From NCBI GenBank assembly GCA_002084545.1, contig NBLJ01000023.1, positions 1 to 51,275 on the forward strand: a stretch of DNA of 51,275 nt, in the 5' to 3' direction. The position numbers and the translations under genes are program-made. This stretch comes from Desulfobacteraceae bacterium 4572_123. GTDB taxonomy: Bacteria; Desulfobacterota; Desulfobacteria; Desulfobacterales; 4572-123. The notes beneath the pieces are model-generated. The model was not told the origin of the DNA, made no database searches, and saw only the letters and a list, made by a program, of their open reading frames with translations. Below, one piece after another: positions 34,247 to 43,629 of the stretch. Each line of letters begins with the position of its first letter. The first letter of the stretch is position 1.

Positions 34247-35839
34247 TCAGGCGTCGAACCACCAACGTTCCGCACACCGGTTGCCATCCATCTCCCAATT
34301 ACCCGCAGGATTCTCGATTCTCAGTTTACCCGTGGCCGCCTCTATCCAGTTTCCGAACACCGGAATGATCACCCCGCCTTCATCGCGTACAATTCTCTGG
34401 CACTCCACATATAATTCGTTCCGCTTCGTATCGTCAAGTTCGGCCCTGGCCTCTTTGAGCAGCCTGTTGAATCGATCATGCTTCCAAAGGCTGTCATTCC
34501 ATGCGGCCTCCTCTGCATATGAGGTGGAAAACATCCAGTCCGCCGTGGCCCGGCCGCTCCAGTAGCACATGCACCAGGGTTTTTTTATCCAGACATTGCT
34601 CCAGTAGCCGTCAATCGGTTCCCTTACAACCTCGATATTGATACCGGCTTTGGCGGCCTGTTCCCTGTAAAGAACAGCGGTGTCCACGGCGCCTTCAAAG
34701 GCGGCATCGGATGCATGCAGTTTGAACGGGTAATCCTGCATCCCGGCCTTTTTTATGTGAAACCTTGCTTTATCAGGATCATACTTTCGTTGCGCCAGTT
34801 CCGATGCATGGTATTTTTGTGCGGGTGCTATCGGGTGATCATTCCCCAGTGTGCCGAAACCACGCAGGATGATCTTCAGTATCTGTTCACGGTCAATCGC
34901 GTATTTTAACGCCAGCCGGACATCATTATTATTAAACGGCTCCCTGTCGGTAAGCATCGGGATCGAGTAATGTTTTGTCCCGGTGACGTTTATGACCTGA
35001 ATACCGGAGACCCGTTTGAGAAGATGTATGGTCTTAAGCTCAAACCGATTCATTGCATCGATCTGGCCGGTATTCAGGGCGGTAGCCCTGGCCGTGACAT
35101 CCGAGATGCCGATGGTTTCCACTTCGTCAAAGTGAGCACGCCCCTGTTTCCAGTAATTGGGATTTTTTTTGGCAAAGGCCCTGTATCCGGGTTCATGGGT
35201 GTCCAGGATGTAGCCGCCGGTGCCCATGCCTTCCTCCCACTGCTTTCCCTTGGTTCCGGTGGGGACAACGGTCAAATGATAGTCACTCAGGATATAGGGA
35301 AAATCCGCATTGCCTTCCTTCAGTGTAAAAACCACCGTCTGTTTGTCATCGGATGTTATATCCTTTATAGGATTGACAATCCCTTTTGCGGCCGACCTGG
35401 ATTTTTTGCCACGATGGTGGTTGATGGAAAAGATCACGTCCTCGGCATCCAGGGTCTTTCCGTTGTGAAATTCAACATCCCTGCGCAGCTTGAAGATCCA
35501 TTGAGAAGCATCCGATGAGGATTCCCAGCTTTCCGCCAGTTCGGGAATAAGGTCACCCTTATAATCGACCTCTGTCAGACAGTTTCGATTTTGCCAATTG
35601 ACACTCATGGTCATGGCATCCGACATGGTCGCCGGATCGAGTGAATCGGTGGTGGAGCCTCCGGCTATTCCGAGTCTGAGTCGGCCGCCTTTTTTCGGTG
35701 TTGCGGCATGCGAATCAGTGGTAAGAAGTGCCGTCGGCAGTGTAGCTGCAATACCCAGGGCGGATACGCGGGCCAGAAAGTCACGACGGGTTAGTTTCCC
35801 CTGCGTTAACAGATGCTCAAGTTCTTTTGCTTCCGACAT
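34247..35839 (-). CDS. Oligopeptide-type ABC transporter substrate-binding protein (Tat signal)
   Basis: A 530-residue SBP family 5 protein. The N-terminus has a twin-arginine signal (TRRDFLARVSALGIAATLPT, Arg18-Arg19) and a hydrophobic core, so it would be exported folded. The mature part shows ESSSDASQWIFKLRRDVEFH, GTGGYILDTHEPGYRAF and AIDREQILKIILRGFGTLGN, typical of peptide/nickel-type binding proteins. The ligand is unknown; this cluster's many amine genes make a betaine-like or opine-like compound possible, but peptides are the default. It is the last gene of the leftward ABC operon, and a partial second copy lies at the operon's front (39492-39614). Confidence 0.9.
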   Translation of the reverse strand: MSEAKELEHLLTQGKLTRRDFLARVSALGIAATLPTALLTTDSHAATPKKGGRLRLGIAGGSTTDSLDPATMSDAMTMSVNWQNRNCLTEVDYKGDLIPELAESWESSSDASQWIFKLRRDVEFHNGKTLDAEDVIFSINHHRGKKSRSAAKGIVNPIKDITSDDKQTVVFTLKEGNADFPYILSDYHLTVVPTGTKGKQWEEGMGTGGYILDTHEPGYRAFAKKNPNYWKQGRAHFDEVETIGISDVTARATALNTGQIDAMNRFELKTIHLLKRVSGIQVINVTGTKHYSIPMLTDREPFNNNDVRLALKYAIDREQILKIILRGFGTLGNDHPIAPAQKYHASELAQRKYDPDKARFHIKKAGMQDYPFKLHASDAAFEGAVDTAVLYREQAAKAGINIEVVREPIDGYWSNVWIKKPWCMCYWSGRATADWMFSTSYAEEAAWNDSLWKHDRFNRLLKEARAELDDTKRNELYVECQRIVRDEGGVIIPVFGNWIEAATGKLRIENPAGNWEMDGNRCAERWWFDA

Positions 35840-35868
35840 GGTTATGTCCCCCTTTGGCTTTTATCACC

Positions 35869-37533
35869 TCAAACCACAGAAGCTTCTTGTATCTCCTTGA
35901 GTCCGATTCCTTTTTCTTTTCGCATTTTCAAAACATTGTCGAGCCAGTCCGGATCCATTTCGGGAACGGAGGAGAGCAATAATTCAGTGTATTCATGGTA
36001 TGGAGGTGCTAAAAGTTTCTTTTTGACATCATGTTCGACAATCCTGCCTTTCAGCATAACAACGATTTCATCGGATATTGCCTTCACGGTTGCCAGGTCA
36101 TGGGTAATAAAAAGATAAGATACCTGCAGTTCATTTTGCAGATCCTGCAGCAGTTTCAATATACCTTCGGCGACCAATTGATCAAGGGCCGAGGTCACCT
36201 CATCACAGATAATCAGTTCGGGCTCCGCCGCCAGAGCCCGGGCGATACAGACCCTCTGCTTTTCTCCCCCTGACAGTTCCCCTGGGTATCGATCTATATA
36301 TTTTTTTGGGGGCAATTCGATTTTTTTCAGCAGTTCCCTGATTCTGTCATCCTTTTCCTTGCCTTTCATGCCGAAATAAAATGAGAGCGGGCGCCCAATG
36401 ACATCTCTTACCCGTTGTCTGGGGTTGAGTGCCGTGTCCGGCATCTGATAAATCATCTGCATTATTTTGAGAGTGTTGCGTTTGCGTGATTTTAAGGCGG
36501 GCGGCAGCTCCTTCCCGCCATATATAACTTTTCCTTCAAGCGGCGGCAGCAAACCGGTTATAACCCTTGCCAGAGTGCTTTTGCCGCTGCCGGATTCGCC
36601 GACCAGGGCGACAGTCCTGGCGCGTCTGACTTTTAGATCAATGTTTTCAAGCACCTTTTCACTGGCTTTACCCGTGTAGCTGGCCGACACGTTTTGAACA
36701 TCAAGGACAATATCGTGCTCGGTGGCGGAAAGGTCCCTGTCCTCCCTTAGTGTTCTTACCGAAAGCAGTGCACGGGTATAGTCCTCTTTTGGATTGGCTA
36801 TCAGTTCTCTGGCATCATTTTCTTCCACCAGATTACCGTACTTGAGCACCATGATTTTGTCGGATACCTGAGCAACCACGGCCAGATCGTGGGTGATGTA
36901 GATAGCTGCCGCGCCAAATTCCCTGGTTATTTTCTTTATTGCGACCAGAACCTCGATCTGGGTTGTAACGTCCAGCGCGGTTGTCGGTTCATCAAAGATG
37001 ATCAGATCCGGTGTGCAGGCCATGGCCATGGCCACCATGGCGCGCTGGAGTTGACCTCCGGAGACCTGATGGGGATAGCGGTAACCTATCCCTTCAGGAT
37101 CAGGCAGCAGGAGACGCCGGTATATATCCACGGCTTTTTCTTCCGCTTCGTGAAAATTCATCAGACCATGCTGAAGCGGTGCTTCCGCATACTGCTTTAT
37201 GAGCCGATGAGCCGGATTAAACGAGGCTGCGGCGCTCTGGGCGACATAGGCGATACGTACGCCCCTTATTTTTCTCAACTCATCTTTGGACGCGCCGAAC
37301 AGTTCCATGCCGTCAAAGAGAATCGAGCCGGAGGTGATGCGGCATCCCCCACGGGTGTAAGCCATTGAAGCGAGTCCGAAGGTTGATTTTCCCGCTCCGG
37401 ATTCTCCTATCAGACCGAGAACTTGACCTTTCTCCAGAGTGAGATCAAGATTTTTTATGATCGGCAGCCATTTTTCTTCCTCTGAACTGTAGCCGTCTAT
37501 CACTATATTTTTCATTTCAAGTAGATGGGTCAT
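35869..37533 (-). CDS. ABC transporter ATPase, fused OppD-OppF type
   Basis: A 554-residue protein with two complete ABC domains. The first has Walker A GESGAGKST, signature VSGGQLQRAMVAMAMA and Walker B DLIIFDEPTTALD. The second has GESGSGKST, LSGGEKQRVCIARAL and LIICDEVTSALD. Both nucleotide sites are therefore present in one chain, in place of separate OppD and OppF. It powers the transporter with the two permeases upstream. Located between the permease genes and the binding protein in one operon. Confidence 0.92.
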   Translation of the reverse strand: MTHLLEMKNIVIDGYSSEEEKWLPIIKNLDLTLEKGQVLGLIGESGAGKSTFGLASMAYTRGGCRITSGSILFDGMELFGASKDELRKIRGVRIAYVAQSAAASFNPAHRLIKQYAEAPLQHGLMNFHEAEEKAVDIYRRLLLPDPEGIGYRYPHQVSGGQLQRAMVAMAMACTPDLIIFDEPTTALDVTTQIEVLVAIKKITREFGAAAIYITHDLAVVAQVSDKIMVLKYGNLVEENDARELIANPKEDYTRALLSVRTLREDRDLSATEHDIVLDVQNVSASYTGKASEKVLENIDLKVRRARTVALVGESGSGKSTLARVITGLLPPLEGKVIYGGKELPPALKSRKRNTLKIMQMIYQMPDTALNPRQRVRDVIGRPLSFYFGMKGKEKDDRIRELLKKIELPPKKYIDRYPGELSGGEKQRVCIARALAAEPELIICDEVTSALDQLVAEGILKLLQDLQNELQVSYLFITHDLATVKAISDEIVVMLKGRIVEHDVKKKLLAPPYHEYTELLLSSVPEMDPDWLDNVLKMRKEKGIGLKEIQEASVV

Positions 37534-37592
37534 TGGTAACCTGCCTTTGGTTTAACAGAATAAATAATCAACAATCGATAATCAACAATCCT

Positions 37593-38417
37593 CTAGTCCT
37601 TCAGGCCGCTGGCAATTTTCAGGAACCAGTCAACAACCAGATTGACGCCAACCGTTAAAAATGCAATTGCTCCGGCCGGCCATAACGGTGTAAGAATGCC
37701 GAAGGTGATCGCCCCCGCATTCTCCCGAACCATGCCGCCCCAGTCCGCCGTGGGCGGCTGAATGCCAAGACCCAGAAAGCTGAGTGAGGCTATGAATAAA
37801 AATACGAAACAAAAGCGCAGGCCGAATTCCGCAACCAGCGGCGGCATTGCATTCGGCAGGATTTCTTTACGCATGACCCACAGGATTCCCTCACCGCGAA
37901 GTCTGGCCGCTTCAACAAACTCCATGACATTAATATCCATGGCCACGGCCCTTGACAGACGAAACACCCGGGTGGAGTCAAGCACGGCGATTACCATTAT
38001 TAATGAGATCACTGATGTCCCAAGCACCGACAGCGCCATCAAGGCAAAAATAAGCGTTGGAAACGCCATCAGGATGTCTACGATACGGCTGACCGTCAGC
38101 TCGGTCCAGCCCCCGATGACCGCCGCAAAAAATCCTATCAGCGAGCCGATAAAAAATGAGAGGAGTGTGGTGATAAATGCTATCAGAATAGTGTTTCGAG
38201 CACCGTATAACAACCGTGTGAACATATCCCGTCCCAGGTGGTCCGTGCCGAGCAGATGATCCATGCTCGAAGGGAGCCAGACGTCGGCAACGATTTCCGT
38301 TTCTCCATAGGGGGCGATTAGCGGAACAAATATGGCTGCAAGGATATTAATCAGTATCATTACAAGACCAATGCGAGCGCTCAGAGGTGATTGTCTAAGC
38401 AATTTTGTGAAAGCCAT
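37593..38417 (-). CDS. ABC transporter permease, OppC type
   Basis: A 274-residue inner-membrane protein with about six helices. It has the family segment LLGTDHLGRDMFTRLLYGAR near residue 58 and the EAA-like loop EFVEAARLRGEGILWVMRKE (about 163-182), which contacts the ATPase. It pairs with the OppB-type subunit encoded 13 nt upstream. The ribosome site is AAGGAG. The gene ends in TAG. Confidence 0.92.
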   Translation of the reverse strand: MAFTKLLRQSPLSARIGLVMILINILAAIFVPLIAPYGETEIVADVWLPSSMDHLLGTDHLGRDMFTRLLYGARNTILIAFITTLLSFFIGSLIGFFAAVIGGWTELTVSRIVDILMAFPTLIFALMALSVLGTSVISLIMVIAVLDSTRVFRLSRAVAMDINVMEFVEAARLRGEGILWVMRKEILPNAMPPLVAEFGLRFCFVFLFIASLSFLGLGIQPPTADWGGMVRENAGAITFGILTPLWPAGAIAFLTVGVNLVVDWFLKIASGLKD

Positions 38418-38430
38418 CGAATGCTTCTCC

Positions 38431-39393
38431 TTATTTTGATCTTGGGTGCAGCAACCTGGGGTTGCTGAGAATTGACAGTATGTCGGCTAATAGGTTAAGT
38501 GAGATATAAACGGCGGCAAAAATAAGGCCGCTGGCCTGAACAACGGGAATATCCCGTTTAGCTACCGAGTCCACCAGAAGCTGTCCCAAACCCGGGTAAA
38601 CAAATACCACTTCAACAATTACGACACCCACAACCAGATAGGCCAGATTAAGGGCGATGACGTTAATCACCGGTGAAAGGGCGTTTGGAAATGCGTGCAC
38701 GACTATAACCCGCATACGTTTCAGCCCCTTTAATCTGGCCATTTCTATATATGAACTGGCAAGGACATTGATGACGGCTGCGCGGGTCTGGCGCATCATG
38801 TGGGCGGTAACGATAAATGTAAGAGTCAGGCTGGGAAGAATAATGGCGTGAATTTTATGCCAGAACGGCATCTGGTCGTTGATGTTGGAAATACTTGGAA
38901 AAACAACCAGCTTCACCGACAGCAGCGCAATCAGGATATAGGCAACAAAAAATTCGGGAAAGGAGATCGCGCTGAGCGTAGTTGTGGAAATGGTTTTGTC
39001 AAACAGAGTGTCGCGATAAAGCGCGGCCAGTAACCCCAGAATTATGGCAAGCGGCACTGCTATCACCGCCGCGGAGCCGGCTAAAAATATGGTGTTGGCA
39101 AATCTCCAGCCGATTAATTCCAAAATCGGCCGGCCATTGGCAAGGGAGTTTCCTAAATCACCCTTGGCAAAGCTGCTCAGCCAGGAAAAATAGCGGACAT
39201 GGGGAGGAAGGTCAAGTTTGAGCTCCTTTCTAAACGCCGCAACGGTTTCGGGCGTTGCATCCTGCCCCAGGATTGCTTCCGCCAGATCGCCCGGGAGCGC
39301 TTCCACGCCAACGAAAATGAGAATAGAGATGACGACTATCGTCAACAGTCCCAACCCAAGTCGTTTTATTACCATTGTTATTATGTCTTTCAT
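38431..39393 (-). CDS. ABC transporter permease, OppB type
   Basis: A 320-residue inner-membrane protein. It has the N-terminal helix ISILIFVGVEALPGDLAEAI, the GDLGNSLANGRPI segment near residue 92, and the EAA-like loop SSYIEMARLKGLKRMRVIVV (about 213-232). It forms the translocation pore with the OppC-type subunit. It is now the first intact gene of the operon; upstream lies the remnant of a second binding-protein gene. Confidence 0.92.
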   Translation of the reverse strand: MKDIITMVIKRLGLGLLTIVVISILIFVGVEALPGDLAEAILGQDATPETVAAFRKELKLDLPPHVRYFSWLSSFAKGDLGNSLANGRPILELIGWRFANTIFLAGSAAVIAVPLAIILGLLAALYRDTLFDKTISTTTLSAISFPEFFVAYILIALLSVKLVVFPSISNINDQMPFWHKIHAIILPSLTLTFIVTAHMMRQTRAAVINVLASSYIEMARLKGLKRMRVIVVHAFPNALSPVINVIALNLAYLVVGVVIVEVVFVYPGLGQLLVDSVAKRDIPVVQASGLIFAAVYISLNLLADILSILSNPRLLHPRSK

Positions 39394-39491
39394 TTTTTCA
39401 CCATTTTTATGATATTTGTAAGACAGGTTTTAGTATACTTTACCCCTCACCCGCTTTGCTCTGAGAGAAAACGGGTAAAGAGGGCTAATTT

Positions 39492-39614
39492 GACAATGCC
39501 CTGCATTTCCACGTACATTTCACCGCGCTTTTTATCGTCCAGCTCAGCACGGGCTTCCACAAGCAGTTTATTAAAACGCTCATGCTTCCAGAGAGTATCG
39601 TTCCAGCTTCACAT
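39492..39614 (-). pseudogene. Remnant of a second substrate-binding-protein gene
   Basis: On the complement, a start site (GGAG then ATAATC then ATG at 39614) is followed at once by TGA. From 39605 the DNA then encodes WNDTLWKHERFNKLLVEARA and ELDDKKRGEMYVEMQGIV, close to residues near the C-terminus of the intact binding protein (WNDSLWKHDRFNRLLKEARA). So the ribosome site and start remain, the body of about 1.3 kb is gone, and the last 50-odd codons are replaced by unrelated sequence after 39492. The original order was probably binding protein-OppB-OppC-ATPase-binding protein. Confidence 0.75.
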
Positions 39615-40065
39615 GATTATCTCCTTTTTTGTAGGTATTATACTTTTTGTTTAAAAGGCTATCCTTATCTCATGGCAGACGAATTGAGTCTGTTAATCGA
39701 GTTTTTTAGAACACTCATTTGAATGACAAAAAGCGTGTTTAATGTTTATTCAACCGGTAAGAAACATGTAAAAATTTTTGCTGTCGTCGATCAAACCGGG
39801 CGGGCAACCCCTTGTTTATCGTCTGATATATTGACGCTGCATTTATAAGATACAACCGATGTTGGCATTCAATTTCCATCAGAAAAATGTGATGATGTAT
39901 AATGTAAAAAAGAATAGCGATAATTTTTATATAACAATTAATAGTTATTTTTGCAACAATAAATGAAGTTTGTTTATTATTTTTTAAAATCGTTCTTGAA
40001 CTGAATTTTTTGCGGCAGTCCGACCGGTTGGTTCAGGCTCGTTGTCGGTTTATCCGGCGAAACAA
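39615..40065. other. Intergenic region, no gene seen
   Basis: About 450 bp, AT-rich, between the ABC operon front and the 3' end of the CoA-transferase gene. It should hold the ABC operon promoter (leftward). I see no convincing -35/-10 or -24/-12 pair; ATGGCAGACGAATTGAG near 39670 resembles a sigma-54 site but lacks the GC doublet. No RNA gene recognised. Confidence 0.5.
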
Positions 40066-41952
40066 TCAGGTACCCTGCAATGTTGCTTTATATCTCTTGG
40101 GAATGGGTGTGCCTTCCTCGAAAGGAATGGCCAGTTTAAAAACACCATCATCAAGCCGGGAGAAGACTTTAAATTCACCTTTTTCAAAAACCCGCAACAT
40201 AGCTTTATTGTGCTCCAGGATTTCAGCCACAAATCCCTTCAACCCCCGGTCTTTTGCCAATTGTATCAACATGCCGTACATGTAGGATGCAATGCCGAGG
40301 CCGTGATAGGACTCATCCACGATAAAAGCCAGATCACCGAATTCCTCATCGTCTAATTTTGCAAAGCGAGCCTCGGCAATGATTGTCTCGTTTTTAGGTT
40401 CTCCAAGCAGCGCTACGACGGAGATATCCGTTCTGTAATCAATGTTGACATATGTCTGCATTTTTTGATGCGGCATAACTGAAATGGGAAAGAAAAACCG
40501 GCTGTGGACAGCCTTTTTCGAAATACGATAAAACAGGTACCGCATGGCTGTTTCATCCGATGGTCTGGCAGGTCTGAAGCGTACTTTCACTCCACCTTTA
40601 AAGACATGTTCACCCATGATGTCCAAAGGGTACAATCGTCCGATATTCACAGGATAAATCTGATCCGGAGATAAAATTCGCTTCTCTTTTGCAGCCTGGA
40701 CCAATGCATCCCTGTCATCCGGATGGGCAATATCGATTAAGGCTTGCGCGCGCTCCTTGAGGGTACGCCACTTCAGGTTTGCGATACCATATTCCGTGAC
40801 AACCGCATCGATCGATTCCCTCATATTAAATTGATTACGCAGGTCTCGAAGCATAACGACGATATTGGGCGCGCCCATTCTATTTCTACTGGGCAATCCA
40901 ACAATCGTCCGCCCGCCCGCGGAAAGTTCCGTGCCGATAAAAAGGTCGGCGGCCTGCCCCGGCCCGGTTATGAGGTCGCCCTTGCCCATGGAAAAAGAAA
41001 TACGTCCCAGCAAATCGACTTTGCGGGCATCCTGTATTACAACAAAGTTGGGATTTCGCCCAATTTGTACCGGGTTTAACACGTTTTCGATGCACTGGAA
41101 TTCAACAACCGGGTTATGGTCCAGCCATTGCAGCAGGCGAGAAGTGCCAAGGGCGTAAGAGGTCACTGATTTTCCCCGGAACACTTCTTTTCGATAGTTG
41201 GAGACGGCGCCGCTCTTAACCAGATCCATGAGTGCATCCGTAAAATACGTTGAATGAATACCCAGGTGCTTCTTGGACACCAGGTTTTGACTTAACGCCT
41301 CGAACAATGCACCCGTATTAAAATTGAGACAATCTCCGTCCTGTATCATTTGTGCAATATTTTCGGCCACCTTTTTGATAACAGGCTTGACAGGGTGTCG
41401 CTTAAAATAAAGCGGTGGTTCCGTGGCTTCGACAAGGATGTCGAAATCAGAAAGAGAAACAATCGTATCACCCAGGGTAAATGGAGTCCGGGTATTGATT
41501 TCTCCCACGACCAGGGAAGCCCTGGCCATGGCTTCTCGTGCAATATCGACTGCAACACCCATGCTGCAGTACCCCGCACTGTCGGGCGGTGTAATCTGCA
41601 CGAATGCCACATCAATCGGAATCCGGCTGGATTGGATCAGTTCCTTTATCTGGGAAAAACGTCCGGGAATCAAATCGACATTGCCCGCAACGACCGCCTC
41701 GCTGGAAATCCATGTGGAAAAAAAAGTTTTAAGCCGGTATTGCTGGTAATCCAGTTTTTTTAATGAAGAAAAATCAGCGTGTCTTGTCAGTTGAATCAAT
41801 TCCAGATCATTGATATTGGGATAATCAGAGGCAAATAAGTGTTTTGTGAGTGTTCGCGGTTCTGCAACACCACTTCCCAGAAAAATACTCATCCCGGGTC
41901 TGATATAGCTCAATACTTCCTCGGGGGCTATCACCCGCTGCTGCCATTGCAT
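40066..41952 (-). CDS. Acetyl-CoA hydrolase/transferase-family protein fused to a GNAT domain
   Basis: A 628-residue two-domain protein. Residues about 1-440 resemble the acetyl-CoA hydrolase/4-hydroxybutyrate CoA-transferase family (MSIFLGSGVAEPRTL, DVAFVQITPPDSAGYCSMGV, VVTEYGIANLKWRTLKERA). Residues about 455-600 form a GNAT acetyltransferase domain (FIVDESYHGLGIASYMYGML, the acetyl-CoA loop). The transferase active-site Glu, normally in an SINxAxEVDLxG motif, is replaced: here VIQDARKVDLLG places Lys311 at that position. CoA-transferase chemistry by the usual Glu-CoA thioester therefore seems unlikely. The family may be a hydrolase, a CoA sensor or use another residue. It is a single leftward gene with an AAGGATC site 10 nt before ATG. 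Confidence 0.82.
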   Translation of the reverse strand: MQWQQRVIAPEEVLSYIRPGMSIFLGSGVAEPRTLTKHLFASDYPNINDLELIQLTRHADFSSLKKLDYQQYRLKTFFSTWISSEAVVAGNVDLIPGRFSQIKELIQSSRIPIDVAFVQITPPDSAGYCSMGVAVDIAREAMARASLVVGEINTRTPFTLGDTIVSLSDFDILVEATEPPLYFKRHPVKPVIKKVAENIAQMIQDGDCLNFNTGALFEALSQNLVSKKHLGIHSTYFTDALMDLVKSGAVSNYRKEVFRGKSVTSYALGTSRLLQWLDHNPVVEFQCIENVLNPVQIGRNPNFVVIQDARKVDLLGRISFSMGKGDLITGPGQAADLFIGTELSAGGRTIVGLPSRNRMGAPNIVVMLRDLRNQFNMRESIDAVVTEYGIANLKWRTLKERAQALIDIAHPDDRDALVQAAKEKRILSPDQIYPVNIGRLYPLDIMGEHVFKGGVKVRFRPARPSDETAMRYLFYRISKKAVHSRFFFPISVMPHQKMQTYVNIDYRTDISVVALLGEPKNETIIAEARFAKLDDEEFGDLAFIVDESYHGLGIASYMYGMLIQLAKDRGLKGFVAEILEHNKAMLRVFEKGEFKVFSRLDDGVFKLAIPFEEGTPIPKRYKATLQGT

Positions 41953-42347
41953 GTGATTTTTATGATCCTTTATTGTTTTTGTAACCGAGTTCTAAGTTTT
42001 TGAATTAACTTGCGATAGTATACAATGGTATTGATGGAAAGTATAGAGATTTTATTTGATGTAAAATCAATAGGCTATAGCTTATTGATACCTTTGTTAA
42101 CTTTTTGATTTTCAATTTGTATGTTTTTGATGATCCATTTCAGCATTGCAAAAAGGACACCACAGGCGGGCTGATTTTGTCGGTTTCGGGCAATGATGTC
42201 AGCTCCGGTGAATTGATTTTGGCCTGGGTGCCTGAAAAACTGGTATTGAAAAAGACTCAAAAAGAATCTAATAGTAACTCCGCATGGTTCTGAATGAACG
42301 GTTATTGGATTTCAGCAGAAAGAAACCTGTATGGGCAATGTGAGATC
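41953..42347. other. Intergenic region between divergent genes, possible gene fragment
   Basis: About 395 bp. It holds the control regions of the leftward CoA-transferase-like gene and the rightward MFS gene. A rightward frame (42105-42293) encodes GGLILSVSGNDVSSGELILA and WVPEKLVLKK, which vaguely resembles the C-terminal TOBE part of an ABC ATPase; it has no good start and may be a remnant. No clear promoter. Confidence 0.3.
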
Positions 42348-43568
42348 ATGACGGAAATTTTTTCAGGAAATATCGAATCCGGCCGGTTGAAGCCGTTGAC
42401 CATCAGTATTGTCTCTGCGGTATTGACCGGTCTCTCTTATGGCTTTGGGATCTATCTGTTTCCCATGGTTATGCCGGAGATGCTCAAGGATCTGCACCTG
42501 AATTATACTCATGCCGGAACTATTACCGGAGTGGGGCAGGTTTCCGCTTTGTTGACGATTCCCCCGGCCGGTTATCTGACAGGCCGGATCGGAGGGTTAC
42601 GGCTGATTCTCCTATGTCCGCTGATTGGCGCCTGCCTTCTGGCGGCGATGTATTATGTGAAGGGATTTTATGGCCTGATGATCCTCAATTTTATCATTCG
42701 GGGTTGGCCGATCATGGTGTGGATACCCCTTGTCGCCATCGCGGCGGAGCATATCGATGTAAAATGGCGGGCAACCATGCTGACCGCATCTTCCAGCGGG
42801 GCCTGTTTTTTTATTTTTATCGACGGGGTTATTTCTTCGTATTTCCTGGCGCATTATCACTGGCGGAATATGTGGCTTTTTGTTTCCGGTTTGTGTTTAA
42901 TCGTTGTTGTCGTATGTTTTCTGGCGCTCAAGGGGGTCAATGCCTGGGAAATTATAAAATATGGAGCGGGGCCTGCCAGTAAACCGACCGGTGATATTTT
43001 AAAATGGATAAAAACTCGCAGTGGTATCGCGCTCAATCTTCTTTTTGCCCTTGCCGGATTCGCCTTTGTGGCTTTTCAGATGTATCTGGCCCCTTTTCTC
43101 AGGGATGAACTGGGACTGGGGCTTGAGATAACCGGCGTTATGTGGGCGGTGATGGGAATCAGCGGTATTATCGGAGGGGTCGGGATCGGTGTAATCACCG
43201 ATCGTATGGGGGCACGGATTTCTTTTGCTATCGTATTCGCAATGGCGGTCATTTCGACCGTTTTGATCTGTCTGCCGATGAACTTCCTTACTGTTTTAAC
43301 CATGGCGGTCCTGTTTGGCGTCGGGCAGGCGGCTGTATTCGGATTGCATCCCGCGTATCTGTCCAAAACCATGTCCGCCGATTTGGCAGCCAAAGCCTTT
43401 TCAGTGGGAAATATGGTGATGATTTCCAGTGCGGTCGCCGGCAATTTTATCGGCGGCTGGAGTGGCGGCGAAACCGGCTCGTTTCTGTTGTTTTATATCG
43501 CCCTCGGGGGGTTGTTTTTGTTGGGCGTTTTTGTTTCGTTTTGTTTAAAAAATGAAAAATATAAATAG
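42348..43568 (+). CDS. MFS transporter
   Basis: A 406-residue protein from ATG 42348; the upstream ATG at 42294 has no ribosome site and would add 18 unlikely residues. There are about 12 membrane helices in two halves. The cytoplasmic loop after TM2 has the MFS motif (GYLTGRIGGLRLILL, a G-x-L-T-G-R-x-G-G form), and the second half repeats it (GVITDRMGARISF). It resembles anion/carboxylate or cyanate-type MFS carriers. The substrate is unknown, but the convergent MttB homologue next door suggests a methylated amine or its product. The gene ends in TAG. Confidence 0.85.
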   Translation: MTEIFSGNIESGRLKPLTISIVSAVLTGLSYGFGIYLFPMVMPEMLKDLHLNYTHAGTITGVGQVSALLTIPPAGYLTGRIGGLRLILLCPLIGACLLAAMYYVKGFYGLMILNFIIRGWPIMVWIPLVAIAAEHIDVKWRATMLTASSSGACFFIFIDGVISSYFLAHYHWRNMWLFVSGLCLIVVVVCFLALKGVNAWEIIKYGAGPASKPTGDILKWIKTRSGIALNLLFALAGFAFVAFQMYLAPFLRDELGLGLEITGVMWAVMGISGIIGGVGIGVITDRMGARISFAIVFAMAVISTVLICLPMNFLTVLTMAVLFGVGQAAVFGLHPAYLSKTMSADLAAKAFSVGNMVMISSAVAGNFIGGWSGGETGSFLLFYIALGGLFLLGVFVSFCLKNEKYK

Positions 43569-43629
43569 CAGCGGCAGAGGGATATCATATGAACTCTTGC
43601 ATTGCGATCCCGGCGCATTTTAAAGTTGT

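Noticed and set aside
39665-39685. Possible sigma-54 promoter before the ABC operon
   Set aside because: ATGGCAGACGAATTGAG has the GG doublet but not the required GC at the -12 position, and it is on the wrong strand for the leftward operon.
39615-40065. tRNA-Pyl or other small RNA in the larger gaps
   Set aside because: No cloverleaf, TPsiC-like GTTCGA element or CTCTAA anticodon context was found by eye in any of the gaps; a covariance-model search would decide.
42105-42293. Rightward 62-codon frame upstream of the MFS gene
   Set aside because: Weak resemblance to the end of an ABC ATPase TOBE domain, no start site and no supporting neighbour; not strong enough to call.
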